Source of the DNA: Elysia chlorotica
Lineage: Eukaryota; Mollusca; Gastropoda; Plakobranchidae
Assembly (NCBI GenBank): GCA_003991915.1
Contig: RQTK01000203.1
Coordinates: 416,302-480,301, forward strand
Length of the DNA stretch: 64,000 nt
Reading direction: 5' to 3'
Below, one piece after another: positions 37,121 to 48,840 of the stretch. How positions within the stretch are numbered: the first letter of the stretch is position 1; each line of letters starts with the position of its first letter. A model generated the notes under the pieces. It ran no database searches. It was given only the letters and a program-made list of their open reading frames with translations, and was not told the origin of the DNA. The translations under genes were made by a program, and so were the position numbers.

Positions 37121-37379
37121 AGTTTGTTGTTTGTTTTAAACCGGCCAACAATTGTCAAGACAAAGGCAAATATTACAGCACTTTCCATTTTCTTTTGGGA
37201 GATGGCTATAAACTTGTGACAGTGCTCAACTTATAAGCACACAAGAATGAGTTATTGCAAAACAAGCTTAACGTTCTTACAAAGATGTTCATCGAAGTGT
37301 CACAAATTTAAGCCAGAGAGACTAAAGTGAAAATTTAGTCTCGAATAAAAAAAATATTTTCAAACTTTTATTATGACAG

Positions 37380-37960
37380 GGAGCCCCCTCAACAAATGTT
37401 AATCGCTTATACAATCAGTACAATTACGAACTCAGAGCCCAGTTGCAAGAGTTCCAAGCCTGCATCATGCGCAAGCATTCGTGCAGCAGGAGCGTCAGTT
37501 CAAGAATGGAAACTCACCGAATGGAATCTATTGTGAAATAGCTAGTGACAATTATTGGACTTTCACTTGGTCTCGCCAGGGATTGTTCGTAGAGCAGGTT
37601 AATCCTCTATAAAGAGTGGCCGGGCGACACCAGCTGCTCACCAGCCGAGCTAGCCGAGAAGCCACTAAGGCAGCCAGTGGGGCATGGAGCCAGCGCTAAC
37701 CCGCGGAGACCTGGCCTCAGAGTGGAGAACCCTCCAATCCCGCAGCCTTTGTGCCCGCCAGAGGTTGGGCCGGTGCGCTCCACTCACGCGTGCTAAAGGC
37801 CGTGACGTTCCTCCTCAGCCTGACAATAGCCTTTATTTTCTTGTCTTTTAACTTCCTGCCTCGCCAGACTTCCAACGACCCTCGCGGCGATTCTCTGCTG
37901 TTTTCCTTCATGTTTTTTCACGCTATTTGGAACTTCCTTAATTAAACTTCACTAATAGTT
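37380..37960. promoter_or_regulatory. Candidate conserved non-coding block
   Basis: A long complex stretch, GC-rich from 37610 to 37900 (GCCGGGCGACACC, CCAGCTGCTCACC, GAGCTAGCCGAG, ACCCGCGGAG, GGTGCGCTCCACTCACGCGTGC). Opposing 64-codon frames at 37717-37945 overlap, and neither is recognised. An AATGTTAATCG homeobox-like word lies at its left. Confidence 0.33.
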
Positions 37961-37989
37961 TTGTTTTCTCTTCCATTCTCATTTTTTCC

Positions 37990-38205
37990 TGCAGTATGTT
38001 TCGCCAGCCTCATGGAATCTGTCTTTCTGCCTATCTTTTTCTCTCTGACTATCTGACTGTCTGCGTGTCTGTCTCTCTCTGCATGTCATTCCCCGCCCCC
38101 TCTCATCCCCCTTTCTGTCTGTCTCTCTTCTCTCTCTCTGTGAATGTCATTTTGTTTCTCTCCCCCTCTTTCACTCTCTCTCCCTCTCTTTTCTCTCCTC
38201 TCCCT

Positions 38206-38237
<32 letters not shown>

Positions 38238-38285
38238 GTCTATCTCTCTCTCTCTTCATATCTCTCTTCTATTCGGTCGCCCGAT
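37990..38285. repeat. Pyrimidine-rich tract, imperfect (CT)n
   Basis: CTGT/CTCT words throughout, with CT-pure segments at about 38212-38238. Ser/Leu/Pro-rich frames are artefacts. Confidence 0.92.
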
Positions 38286-38689
38286 TTTTTGCCACCACGT
38301 ATGTCATTTTGCCTCTCCCTCTCTTCCTCCTTTTCTCTCACTTCTCTGTTGATGGGGTTATCAGCTCCTTCCGAGTTTGATAAGCAGCTGACTGGCATTT
38401 GTTCACACCAATTACAGCTTGTTCGGCGTGGTTTCCTTTCTTTTTTAACATTGCGAGTGCCAAAATATCAACCGCAGGTTTAAAGCCAATAAAATAATGT
38501 CTACATAATTATGTATGACTAGTCCATGTTAGTGTGTATTTTGCAGTTATTGTCATCTCTAGCATAAGTTTATGCTCGGCAATAAATTCATCATTCACAT
38601 AGCACGAACATAAAACGAAGTGGTTACATATTAGAGCGTTTGTGTCTTAGAGTGTGGGACTGCAATTTCCTGTTTTGAGGGGAGACTTA
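38286..38689. other. Non-coding DNA
   Basis: No feature is seen. Confidence 0.55.
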
Positions 38690-38985
38690 TAACAATCACA
38701 AACTCATTATGACATCTTCATTATAACAGTTTCAGGAAGTCCCGCCCTGACGGTCCGTCAGATATCCCATGCCAGGACTGGTTGAGCTCTCTAGCGGAAA
38801 GAAAACATGGGGATTAAAACATTGCCCGATGGATGTGTCGAACAGGTTGTTTTATTCTTGGTAATTGTTTCCACAGAATACGAACACTTTCGCCCATGAG
38901 AATAATCGCAAGATACCACTCAAAGCATTACGCGGCAGCTAATATTGTGGAATGAGTATGCTATTTCATAAACGGAAAAGGTTTG
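38690..38985. promoter_or_regulatory. Candidate regulatory block with a 15-bp hyphenated palindrome
   Basis: 38747-38761 reads CTGACGG-T-CCGTCAG, seven-base arms around one base. Further right are GCCCATGAGAATAATCGC and GCTAATATTGTGGAATGAG (SOX/TEAD-like). Confidence 0.32.
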
Positions 38986-39654
38986 AAAAAGTATTTTGTT
39001 TAAAAATAGTTTAATGGTCATTGATGTGCTATTAATCATCATTTTATGCGAACAATGCCTTTCCTTGCTCTTTGTTGGCAACAAGAAATATCTTTAAAAT
39101 AATTTTCTTTTTTATTGCATGTAAGCGGTTTACCGAGTCTACACTCCGAGGATTCAGAATAAGAGTCGGAGCTGAGATCTTAGAGATTTTCTCTTGTAGG
39201 GACAATCCAATTTTCTCTTATCCCCTTCTTTGATCTGTTGTAGCATTATGCTATGGAACTGTCTCAGAATCTATTCAATAATTTTTAATGAGTCGAAAAT
39301 CTTATCAGTTTGGTCAGAGATGCATTTTTTCTCTTAGGATGATCTTTTTTAATCCACTGCTTGTTAAGCTAAAAACAGATTAAATATTATGCTCTCAAAG
39401 CAGCCTTTTGTTGCTTCGAGAGAAGCACAGAAAAATTACAGTTCGATTTTTCTTGTCTTTGTCCTGCAAACCTCTGTCTTGTTGATGACGGTTGCGAGAA
39501 CACAATGCCCTCAGCTTGAATCGGTGAAACACATTGCAATTATAAGCCTTAAATACCGTGAAAAACTGGCGGAAATTAAATGGTGGAACATGTAAATTTT
39601 TTAAATGTTGTAGTTTAAGATTAGCTTGTTCTGTCGCTGATTATTGTGCTCCTG
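38986..39654. other. AT-rich non-coding DNA
   Basis: A 68-codon plus-strand frame at 39389-39595 has no recognisable domain. Confidence 0.55.
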
Positions 39655-39860
39655 TGTGGATAATTGTGCTTTATCTTTGCCGTTGAAGCAGCTCTAAACC
39701 TCTATTTGAGACATGTAGGCCTGGTAATCCCACCCTCATGGCACGGAAAAAAAGAAGAAAAGCGCGTTCCACAACGCTTTTATCCCAGATTGTAATAATT
39801 GCAGCGTTTAAAGTGCAGGCACTTGTGTTTAAAGTTTGGCGATGGGAACCTGAGAATAAT
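39655..39860. promoter_or_regulatory. Candidate regulatory block with two inverted repeats
   Basis: AAAAGCG (39758-39764) pairs with CGCTTTT (39775-39781). AAGTGC-AG-GCACTT (39811-39824) is a two-base-gapped palindrome whose arms resemble NKX CACTT/AAGTG sites, flanked on both sides by TTTAAAG words. Confidence 0.36.
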
Positions 39861-40095
39861 AGCTCGTGCAAAATAATGTAGCTTTCAAGTCCCTGCCATT
39901 TCCCTCTGAATCTTTTTGAAACAGGGAATTCATGTATTTAGAACGTTTTTAGATTTAAAATCTAGGAGAAACTGACGAAATTAGCAAGTACGGTTGTGAA
40001 TAACTATATGTCCGTCACCATAGTTACATTAAATCTAATCCAACCATTGTTTGTGTTGTATAATTCTTACACAGGTTCTGATATATAGATAAATG

Positions 40096-40255
40096 GATAC
40101 ATAGATAGATAGATATAGAGAGAGATAGAGAGGAAGAAAGAGAAGGAGAGAGATAGAGAGAGAAGGAGGGGGGAGAGAGAGGAAGAGAGAGATAGAGAGG
40201 GAGAGAGGGGGAGAGAGAGAAAGAGAGAGATAGAGGGGGAGAGAGATAGAGAGGG

Positions 40256-40286
<31 letters not shown>

Positions 40287-40326
40287 GAAAGAGAGATAGA
40301 GAGAGATAGAGGGGGAGAGAGATAGA

Positions 40327-40380
<54 letters not shown>

Positions 40381-40390
40381 AAGAGAGAGA

Positions 40391-40464
<74 letters not shown>
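40096..40464. repeat. Long imperfect (GA)n purine tract, about 370 bp
   Basis: Almost pure purine with recurrent GATAGAGAG, GGGGGAGAG and AAAGAG variants on the left and pure GA on the right. The two minus-strand frames of 141 and 161 codons encode Ser/Leu/Pro repeats only. Confidence 0.98.
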
Positions 40465-40466
<2 letters not shown>

Positions 40467-40764
40467 TTAAGAGGCTTCTCGCCATGTCGCAATGCCTCAT
40501 CAACGTCAATGTATTTTCCCCTTTCGAAACTTCTTTTTTATGGAGAAGCGCGACGGGAAAACTCCCATGAATTTTATCTCTCCAAGGTTCTTTTCATAGA
40601 ATATTATTTTCCTATGCTTTTCAATTTTTATTCCCTTTCCTCTCGTCGTTTCCATATATTCCTCTTTTCTGTTTCACTCTGCCTTTTTTCTTTCTTCCGT
40701 GCCCTTTCAAATACCGTTTTCTATTTAACCTGGTCCTAAATTTGACTCGCTTGAGCAAAAATAC
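40465..40764. other. AT-rich non-coding DNA left of a SINE
   Basis: The part nearest the SINE shows no tRNA-like head, so that copy appears to lack its head or to have an unrecognisable one. Confidence 0.5.
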
Positions 40765-40929
40765 CGGTGTCAGTCTAATGTGACCAGCTGAGACAAGAGT
40801 CATGGTATCCCCGCACAGTCTCGTCTGCGGCATCACATTAAATTATCAGACGTAAGTTCTGGGGCCCGTCACATTATAGCTAGTCTATATTGTGCTGATT
40901 TTGGATGTTAAACCAACTCAATTCAACTC
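40765..40929 (+). mobile_element. SINE-like element, body and tail
   Basis: Shares an ordered set of words with the minus-strand SINE at 50660-50965: GTCAGT..AATGTGAC, GCTGAGACA.GAG.CATG, TATCCCCGC, then GTCTC, and the terminus TAAACCAACTC. The shared order along about 165 bp shows common descent. Members of mollusc SINE families end in similar GTTAAACCAACTC tails. I cannot assign a named family without a search. Confidence 0.7.
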
Positions 40930-41360
40930 TTAGCACAAGTTACTTTTTCGCGGTGGAACTTTTACTTTTTACTTTATGGAATACCCTTCATTATTTTTCC
41001 GTTTGTCTCTAATTAGACGTTTGTCTAGTGTTTTCTCTTTTCGAAACCGTGACACATGAACATCTTTCCCTTATCTTAGAGGCTTATCTCACATACTCCC
41101 TCGTTTTGTCATTGAAAATCCTGAAAACAATCCTTCAATCAATCTTCTTTTTTGCCAAGAGACCAAGGTTGTACAACATTTTGATACCATTTGAATGTTA
41201 GATTTTTTTGGTGTATGCTACCACCCCCTCTCTGTCTGACTCTGTGTCTCTCTGTCTCTCTTCATTTATTTTGTTCCTTTCCTCTTTCTCACCCAATCTT
41301 TCTCTCTGATCTTCCAATGTTGCCGCTCGTCAAGCCGGACCGTCAGGTTCCGGCATAAAG
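40930..41360. other. Non-coding, pyrimidine-biased
   Basis: A CT/TGTC-rich spot lies at 41227-41300. A GGCATAAAGG word and a CCGGACCGTCAGGTTCCGG symmetry (CCGGA...TCCGG) lie near 41336-41354. Confidence 0.5.
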
Positions 41361-41510
41361 GCATCCCACCCCCTCCTTCATTCCCCATCCTTCCTTTTCG
41401 CCAGCTCCACAGTGAAGCCAGGCACTTACACACGAGCCCCACCCCTGGTGCTGCTCCACGCCTGCGTCAAGCTCACTGTGACCTTTTTTACCCTAAAGTT
41501 TTCCCTCACG
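41361..41510. promoter_or_regulatory. Candidate regulatory block
   Basis: C-rich complex DNA with GCGTCAAGCTCACTGTGACC. GTGACCTTTT matches a reversed nuclear-receptor half-site (AAGGTCA). Flanked by AT-rich sequence. Confidence 0.28.
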
Positions 41511-42590
41511 TTTGGAGAAATAATTACCTCTTGTTGTCATGCTGTTCTGTTCTCACAGTGGCTGTTTAAATATGCTCTTTAACAGTTTTGAAGTTTTCCA
41601 AATGACGCCAAAAAGAGAGGCGATGGACTCAGGATATAATAAAAAAGAGCTAAAAATGGAGAGATAAAGAGAAGAAAACGGATAGTGAAAAGGAGGGAAA
41701 AAGTTAATAGACGAAAACACAATAATCTTGAAAAAAAAGGAAGATAATGATAAAAAATTTTTTTTATTATATGTATTTTTCTATCGTTTGTTGTAGTATT
41801 TGCCACTGAATTGTTATGGTTGCCGGTAAATAAAACCTGGAAGAAAATTTATAATGTAAATTCGTGAGAACAAACTGTCAATAATTTTTGAAACCTGCCA
41901 AGAACAGTTAGTGTCTTACAAAATAGAAAAACGTTTGAAACAATTATTCCAGCACATTAAAAATAACAAGGAATAGAAGAACAAAAACGTTTATTCCCTT
42001 TTTGAGATTTGAACACAAAAAATATTCATGTGTTCTAAATCCAATAAGCGAGTGAAAGCTGTTTTTTTTTCCATATTTCTCATAACAGTCTGACAATTTG
42101 TCTTTAATAATCTTTTATCACTTGATTTTGTATTTTAAATGATACATTTTTCCAATATGAAACATTACTGTCAAGTATCAGAGATGCCAAGGTGTGGCTA
42201 TTTAACTGTTCAGCTTTACTGCTCAAGGCTTTTTTTCCCACTATCACATGCTGTGAAACGTATCTGAAACAGAATAACATATGCAAAGGATAAATAGGAA
42301 CAAATCATAGAAATAGAATAATTATGCATATCTTTTAGATAAGAGACATGTCTTGAAGGTGAATAGGGAGAGTAAAAAAGTAAAAAAAGTTAAAGCAAAT
42401 CCGTTTTGGTAATAGTCTATGTCGAAATCTCCCTAAAATGACAGAAACATGCTCTATGTCTCAGTGTCTTGTCGAAAAAGATTTTTGTGAAATAGCCACT
42501 TCAACCCTAGACACAAAGAGGAAACGAGCCCTGACATACAAGGAACCATCACGAGAGAGAAATCCTGCATCATCTTTTTTTTCTCTTTAT
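41511..42590. other. AT-rich non-coding DNA
   Basis: No gene or repeat is recognised. The frames at 41579-41806 (-) and 42438-42689 (+) have no domain similarity. Confidence 0.55.
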
Positions 42591-42745
42591 TTCCAGAGCT
42601 CGTCTGAAAACAGTGGTTGTAAGACAGGAGAGGAAGACGGGATGTGCCCAAAAGGGGATGGGAATTTTTATAATCGTAGCCAATATTAACCCCTCATTAG
42701 TTTGGCTTAGAGCGAGCCCGCGGCGGCACTGTGATCTAAGCTGTC
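42591..42745. promoter_or_regulatory. Candidate regulatory block
   Basis: ACAGTGGTTGTAAG, TTTTTATAATCG, GCCAATATTAACCCCTCATTAG (homeobox-like) and GAGCCCGCGGCGGCAC lie within 150 bp, ending at the CT/CA microsatellite. Confidence 0.3.
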
Positions 42746-42759
42746 TCCCTTCCTTTTGG

Positions 42760-42762
<3 letters not shown>

Positions 42763-42827
<65 letters not shown>

Positions 42828-42828
42828 T
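42763..42828. repeat. (CT)n(CA)n compound microsatellite
   Basis: About 22 CT units pass directly into about 11 CA units. Confidence 0.98.
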
Positions 42829-43014
42829 GTATCTGCGTTGTTGTGAGGCATATCAATATCTCTCTATTCTGTTCAGCGACATGCTTTCACTGCTGCATCT
42901 TCTCCGATCACCATTATTTCATCCGTCTTTCAATCATGTTTAAAAATGATATCCTCTTTATTCTCCAAATGGATAAAAAAAAACAAAAAACAAACAAACA
43001 CGGGCCATAGCGCT

Positions 43015-43210
43015 TTCTTGTCAGACCACCCTATCTCTTCATCATTTTTATCCCTTGTACCAAATGAGTTTACTTTTCCCCTGCGTGGCATCCAGAGTCG
43101 GATTAGGGAAACATCTTTGATTAATGACGAGCTTTCCTCCCCTCGCATTCTCCGGCTCTCCCCAAGCTTTTCTCACTACTGTAGACTGGGCTGTCCATGG
43201 ATTTAAAGAC
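43015..43210. promoter_or_regulatory. Candidate conserved non-coding block
   Basis: CGGATTAGGG (OTX-like GGATTA), CTTTGATTAATGACG (TCF/LEF plus homeobox), TTTTTATCCC and TGAGTTTAC words. Several overlapping frames are not convincing. Confidence 0.32.
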
Positions 43211-43989
43211 ATTTTAGGTTTCTTGTTGCATCCTCATCCTCTTCCTTCTTTATTCTCAGTAAAAACAAGAAAATCCGTCGCTAAGAATTGTTTAAACATT
43301 GACCATGAAATGCCCAATAAATGGCCAAACATATTTTAATTCTCCCTTAGAGATAAACAAAATTCGTGCAGTTTAAGCCGATTACGTGCGTTTGAGGCCA
43401 ACGGTTGAATGATCGTAAACAATAGAGACTCCCAGAAGTTTAAAGAAGTAAATATTGCACACGTTATGTCATCGGAAATTAAACAAATATTTGCTCGGAG
43501 ACGATCGCGAACATAATAAAGAGAGCGATGATATTCTCAGATAAGATAAAGACATTTTAAACTGATAACAACGAATACATGCCTTTCAGGGGTTCAGTAG
43601 CACGTAAAGCCATTGTGACAGAAGTAAATTCAAATTTTGAGAGAAAGTAATGTCATCACAAGATAGCTTTACAAAAGTCGTACTCTGTGCAAGCTAATGT
43701 GTTTTTCTATTGTGACGGATTTTTGTTAACATCCACAGATTTAGTGCAGATTAATAAAAATAATTTTTAAAAAAAGTTAGTATTTAGGTTTGCGATCTTT
43801 TAAATTTTCAACAGAAATCAACATTTTATTTCGACTAAATTTTCCCGAGGGCAAATTATTGCCTTATTTGATTGAAAACCCAGCTACCTTTTTTAAACGT
43901 AAGATTTCCATGTCTCGTACAATCATCCCATAAACTGGATAACTTTTATTGTATACTCATTTAATCTTTTAGCTAATTAACTACTTCCA
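43211..43989. other. AT-rich non-coding DNA
   Basis: A small patch at 43365-43430 has CGATTACGTGCG and CGTAAACAATAG (FOX/SOX-like). Otherwise no feature. Confidence 0.5.
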
Positions 43990-44048
43990 TCCTCCTCAAT
44001 CTATCCTTCTCTCTCTCTGCTCTCTCTGTCTCTCTTTCTCTCTCTATT
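43990..44048. repeat. Short imperfect (CT)n
   Basis: CTCTCTCTGCTCTCTCTGTC-like pyrimidine run. Confidence 0.92.
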
Positions 44049-44729
44049 ACTCCCCAACAAATTTTTTTTGGTTTCGTTTCTTGTTTTAGACTTGTTCAAT
44101 TTTTTGCTATACGAGCCATTGTGTATACACTGATCCATTGGATTCCAGAAACTCTACAAAAAAGGCCAAATCTATCAAAATAAAATTGTAACTTCGATAT
44201 GAATCTTACAAAGGTTTAAATTGTAATACTATCAAGAATAAATAGCGCTTATTGAACCCAGTCTCCGTTATAAAAACACGTTTCATCAATCAGTCCTTCC
44301 ATTATGTAGCGGTCCATTGCTGCAATACATTATAATAGCCATCTTTTCTGCTTTCCAAATTATCCTTACACAATTGTAGAGTTCCTGGTTCAAATGGCTT
44401 GTACTTCCTTATTTATTTATTTAAAACCTATAATTGCCCTTTCTCCCTCCACTACAGAATTTATCGATCACATACTGCATAATCATGTCAATCTGTATTT
44501 GTGCTGAGTTGTCCTTGTTATACAAACATTTACTTATTGTTTTGTCGTCTCCTTTTATATAAACGTCTATGTTTCTGTTTATCTATTTATATATCTATTG
44601 ACCTGTCTGCTTACTGATCAATTTATAATTAGGTATCTATGTGTCTGTTTGTCAGCCTGACCGTCAGTTCATCAGTCTTTCCCTCTGTCTGTCTGTCTGG
44701 CTGGCTGGCTGTTTAAATGGTGTCATCGC
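44049..44729. other. AT-rich non-coding DNA
   Basis: Ends in CTGT/GGCTGGCT-type simple sequence at 44679-44710. No gene. Confidence 0.55.
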
Positions 44730-44985
44730 AAAGCCTCCAGTGTGCTCTCACTCGCCATGTCTCCACTGGCCCTTCCGCCTCACCTCCCTTTGCTCACCGA
44801 GTGAGTTGCTTCCCCTGCCGCCCTTGGCGCTGTGTGGCGCTGTGCGATGCTAGGAATTCAATCACAGAGACCGGGCCACTCGCGCTAAATTTACTGCACG
44901 CGCACCAGTCCACAGGGCCTGATTGAAACCCCGACCTGCAGTCCTCGCACCTCAAGGCCAAAAGGCGCTGGTTCCATTATTTGGT
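44730..44985. promoter_or_regulatory. Strong candidate conserved non-coding block
   Basis: A GC-rich island with CTCACT/AGTGAG inverted words (about 44747 and 44800), a direct repeat of GGCGCTGTG around 44825-44845, GAATTCAATCACAG, CGCGCTAAATTTACTGC and a C-rich right half. Two overlapping plus-strand frames (69-70 codons) are unconvincing. Confidence 0.36.
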
Positions 44986-44993
44986 GTTAGATA

Positions 44994-44994
44994 A

Positions 44995-45083
<89 letters not shown>
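44994..45083. repeat. (GT)n(GA)n compound microsatellite
   Basis: About ten GT units switch into a pure GA run of about 34 units. Confidence 0.98.
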
Positions 45084-45085
<2 letters not shown>

Positions 45086-45418
45086 TGTTTTTACAATCCT
45101 AGGGATCTTGCGCAAGCAAAAAGCTTGGAGATGTGAATCAGTAGCTTTTCTAGATCAATAAAATCATAGAGTTAAGTTTATTTAAGTGGAATTATTTTTA
45201 AATATTACATTATTACATAAAAACCCACAACCCACACAACCCACAAACAAAGATGTAAACAAGATAGATAAATGACATAATTATTAAGATTTATATAGTA
45301 TGTGTCCTTTTATATAAATATAATATTGGATTAGCTTCATAAACATACATATAACCAAAAAACTAGGGTTCGTCTGAAATTAACAGGTAATTATGGGTGT
45401 GTAGGAAAAGAGATGATA

Positions 45419-45421
<3 letters not shown>

Positions 45422-45506
<85 letters not shown>

Positions 45507-45514
45507 AGAGAGAG
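45422..45514. repeat. (GA)n microsatellite
   Basis: Pure to 45501, followed by GGGGCGAGAGAGAGGCG. Confidence 0.98.
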
Positions 45515-45841
45515 GCGAAAGAATTATTATTATAGAAAGATAGGAACATTACTTAACAGCTTACGATATAAGATAGAGATGGCGAGAGATATGTCGAATT
45601 AAGAGGAGACAACGAATGTGTGTTTTACTATCAGTTTCGTTTTGTAACAGATAGTAGGGTTTATGGGAATAAGGAAAAAAGGAGGGGGGAAAGTTGGCGT
45701 CGCTGTTATTTTCCTCATGTTAGTAACAGATTCACTTGGCAAATTATGGCCCTTGCGTGCCAAATGGCTCTGAGTCTTTTATTAGATACACACAAAAAAG
45801 AGATGTCGAAAAAGGCAAAGGTTCGTGGGAGGACAGTGAAT

Positions 45842-45849
<8 letters not shown>

Positions 45850-45901
<52 letters not shown>
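45850..45901. repeat. (GA)n microsatellite
   Basis: A pure AG run. The Arg-Glu and Ser-Leu ends of overlapping frames derive from it. Confidence 0.98.
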
Positions 45902-45905
<4 letters not shown>

Positions 45906-46199
45906 TTTGAACTGGCTGGTTTCCTGCGGTACAAAGATGAAGACGAGGGCTGAAGCCTAGGCTACCAAGAATCAATACTGCGAGTAGACCTTGTTCTCAG
46001 TGGCTAGGCTAGATAGGCATGGAGCCCAACGAGAAGGATGAAGCATGAAAGTAAATCAATGGAAGTCTTCATCAGCGCTCACAGGAGCATTCAGGTTTAC
46101 ACCCAATTGGATATAGTCAAACATTCCTTAACATAGAGTACTGACCCTTTTGGAATAGTCAGACACTGGTCAACATAAAGAAGCAAACACGCAAAGTAA
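45902..46199. other. Non-coding DNA
   Basis: No feature is recognised. Confidence 0.5.
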
Positions 46200-46640
46200 G
46201 ATCACATTTTATGCGCGGCAATAATGATTTGAAATAAAAGCAACAGTTTAATGGATTTTCAATTATATTAATTAATCATGCCGCCACTGTCATTATTTGC
46301 AGGCACGTTTCTAGTCGTCTTCTCTCGCCTAGTGTAGGTAAGCTTTAGTCTCAACTCTGGCTAATACACGCAGTGTCACTCCAACGGCTTTTCCGCATCT
46401 GCCAATTCAGGTGTCAGACACATGCAGTCTTTTACATTTTATAAAATGCTTTTTTGTTCAACGTTTTCCGTGTTCTCCGCGGCGCACAGATCTTCATCTC
46501 TTTTCCCTGTAACCTTTCACACATCGATCAATGCGCATACTTCAGTCTGCGAAACTGCTGGTTAACATTTTGTATCGTTTTCTCTGTGCGAAGCCGACAT
46601 TTAGTCGCAGTTACAATAACAATAATGTGCTATGTAGGCC
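46200..46640. promoter_or_regulatory. Candidate conserved non-coding block
   Basis: GGCAATAATGATTTG, GTTTAATGG, a TATATTAATTAATCATG homeobox cluster and GTCATTATTTGCAGGCACG. The TTTGCAG acceptor-like word is followed 35 bases later by GTAG/GTAAGC, a donor-like word. The enclosed microexon would be open in one frame, but I consider this coincidental. Confidence 0.35.
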
Positions 46641-46975
46641 TATAGAATGTTATATGTACAGTCTATTTATTTCTATATCTGCTTAGATAAATGCCTTGGT
46701 ATTTATCTGTTTATCTATCTATACATGTGCCTATTCACCGATCCATACATCTATTTAGATTGTCTTCCTATTATCCAAAGGTCTAGATCAAGCTGGCTGT
46801 AATGTTTGTTCATGTCTTATTCACATAAAGCTGTGTAAATGGTTGTAATCTTTACCTTATTATTTCACATGATTGCAAAACTTTTCATTACAATTCTTTT
46901 CATGGTAGTAAGGCACAGGAACTGACAAAATTGTCCGATGCGATTTAAATTATTAATGTTTTGGAAGTGTCGACA
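46641..46975. other. AT-rich non-coding DNA
   Basis: TATC-like words at 46700-46760. No gene. Confidence 0.55.
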
Positions 46976-47110
46976 ATGAGAAGATTAACCCAGGAGTATA
47001 CTACAATGAAGGGTGCCAGTTAACAAGGCAATCTGCCTGCCCAGCAGTACTGGCACCAATCTGACTGTCTGGCAGCAGGGGCAAAGATCGTAGACTGTCA
47101 GGGGAGGGCT
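46976..47110. promoter_or_regulatory. GC-richer block with an inverted repeat
   Basis: GGTGCCAGT (47012-47020) and ACTGGCACC (47049-47057) are perfect nine-base inverted arms around 28 bp, which itself contains GGCA/TGCC pairs. It could fold as a hairpin in RNA or act as a dyad site. Confidence 0.33.
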
Positions 47111-47369
47111 TATAAACATCGATATTTTCGAGTTTTTATGAGAGTTGTTTCTTTAAAAGGCCAAAGCATATGCTGATAACTTGGTAAAGCTTTTTTTTTT
47201 TTTTTAATGGTTCAGATAAGTGAATAAGTAACAAATGTAGGATTAGTATAAATGTAAGAAAGCTACTTCTCTTTATTGATTTTGCTGTGAAAAAAATGAC
47301 ATAGGTTAGGTGGATAGTATTACCTAATGCGATACCTCAGGCTTTCATAAAATATACTGTTCTATCATA

Positions 47370-47570
47370 GGCATCGTGGACTCCACCTCCCAGGGGATGA
47401 ATCAATAGTACCCAAACAAGTCCCGCAAGATGACCCTAATCAGGTTAGGGGGACTGGGCCAGGCCCTTACCGGCAACTATTCCAGCCCTGGTGACGGCCG
47501 GTCCGACTTGCACGTTGTGATGGTGACTCTTCAGGCCCACGCATTGCACAGCAGCTGACGTTGAGAGCCA
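47370..47570. promoter_or_regulatory. Candidate conserved non-coding block
   Basis: GC-rich complex DNA: GCAAGATGACCC, GGTTAGGGGGACTGGGCC, GGTGACGGCCGGTCCGAC (GGCCGG core) and CACAGCAGCTGACG. No open frame of interest. Confidence 0.33.
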
Positions 47571-48840
47571 TGCACTTATTGCAAATCTAGAGATGCAACA
47601 AAGCTTTTAGCTAAGGGGGTGCAATACTCTCTTCAAACCAGCAATATCTTCTTCTCTTTGCATGTCTCTGACTGTCCATCTCTGTCTGTCATTGTGCCTT
47701 TCCGCCTGTCTGTCTGTCTGTCACAAAATGAGAGACAGGGACATAGACATGATGATACAGAATCGCTGAGAGACAAACATGCCAATATTGGCATACAGAG
47801 AAATATATGAACTTTTTTCTTTCCTCCGTAAAAAAAAAGCTCGGTAAAAGTTCGGATAATATTCTATTCAAAATGACATATGCGGAAACACACCTTGGCG
47901 TTTCGTGGAAAAATAGGTTGAAATCATTCGTCAGAGCCATCATTAAATTAGCAGCTTTGGAAAATAATGACGTATCAGGAAATAAGTGCATGCTATTTTG
48001 AGTGAAAAAAGGACACCATGACACAGTGTAATTGATCCTCTAAACAATAGAGAAAGATTAGCTCTGTAAAATGTCAGAAGTCACCCCAGGGGTTAACAGA
48101 ACAATCATTTCATTAATCAGCCGTAAGGAAAAAAATAATGTAATTTCAGTGGAAAGATGATGCAGCACATATGTTGGGAGTAATTACATTCTGTTTGTTT
48201 TTATGTGTAATATATGTAATAATGGCTTACTATTTTTTTCAATACGTGTTAAAAGCCCCACTGAGACCTTTGATCTTGCCATTTATACTCTAGTAAACAC
48301 ACCAAGAAGTCACACATAACCTGCACAAGAACGACGGAAATGATCGAATTCTCTCAGGCAGAGATGAGATAATATTTGTATTTATTGAGTAAGTATCAAC
48401 AATAATATTGAAAGGATGGCGGATGAAAACGTCCCAGAGTTAAATGTAATAGTTTAAGGCGCCAGTCGCTGTACAGCATCCTCTTTCAGAAATCTGGAGA
48501 TGTTAAACTAAGAGAGCGTCAATTTCTCCGACCATAGATATTTCTTTCAGGCAACAGTCATATACAATAAAATATAAGTATCATGCAACAAAGAGAGGAG
48601 AGGGTCTGAAGACTAGTTTTTTAAAATGATTAACATATGTTTCGTTAATGCAGAGTTTTAGAAGCTAGGAAGAAGGAGAATGAGAGGAGCCCTGATAGCA
48701 GTTGATGTTACAAAGGGGAGAGATTTACAGGGTTAGTCACTGGGTACGAGAGAGCTAACATTTAATAAGGTTGACTCTTGAAAAAACCCCAAAAAAAAAC
48801 ACCAAACAAAACAACGAATGGCTAAAAGCGGTGTAGAGAC
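47571..48840. other. AT-rich non-coding DNA
   Basis: A 111-codon minus-strand frame (47689-48024) and an overlapping plus-strand frame share no family resemblance. A TGTC run lies at 47706-47721. Confidence 0.5.

Noticed and set aside
40024-40509. 161- and 141-codon minus-strand frames
   Set aside because: They translate the GA tract into Ser/Leu/Pro repeats. Any dinucleotide repeat is open in all frames.
46303-46341. 35-bp microexon between acceptor- and donor-like words
   Set aside because: Open in one frame, but with no neighbouring exons and a length small enough for chance.
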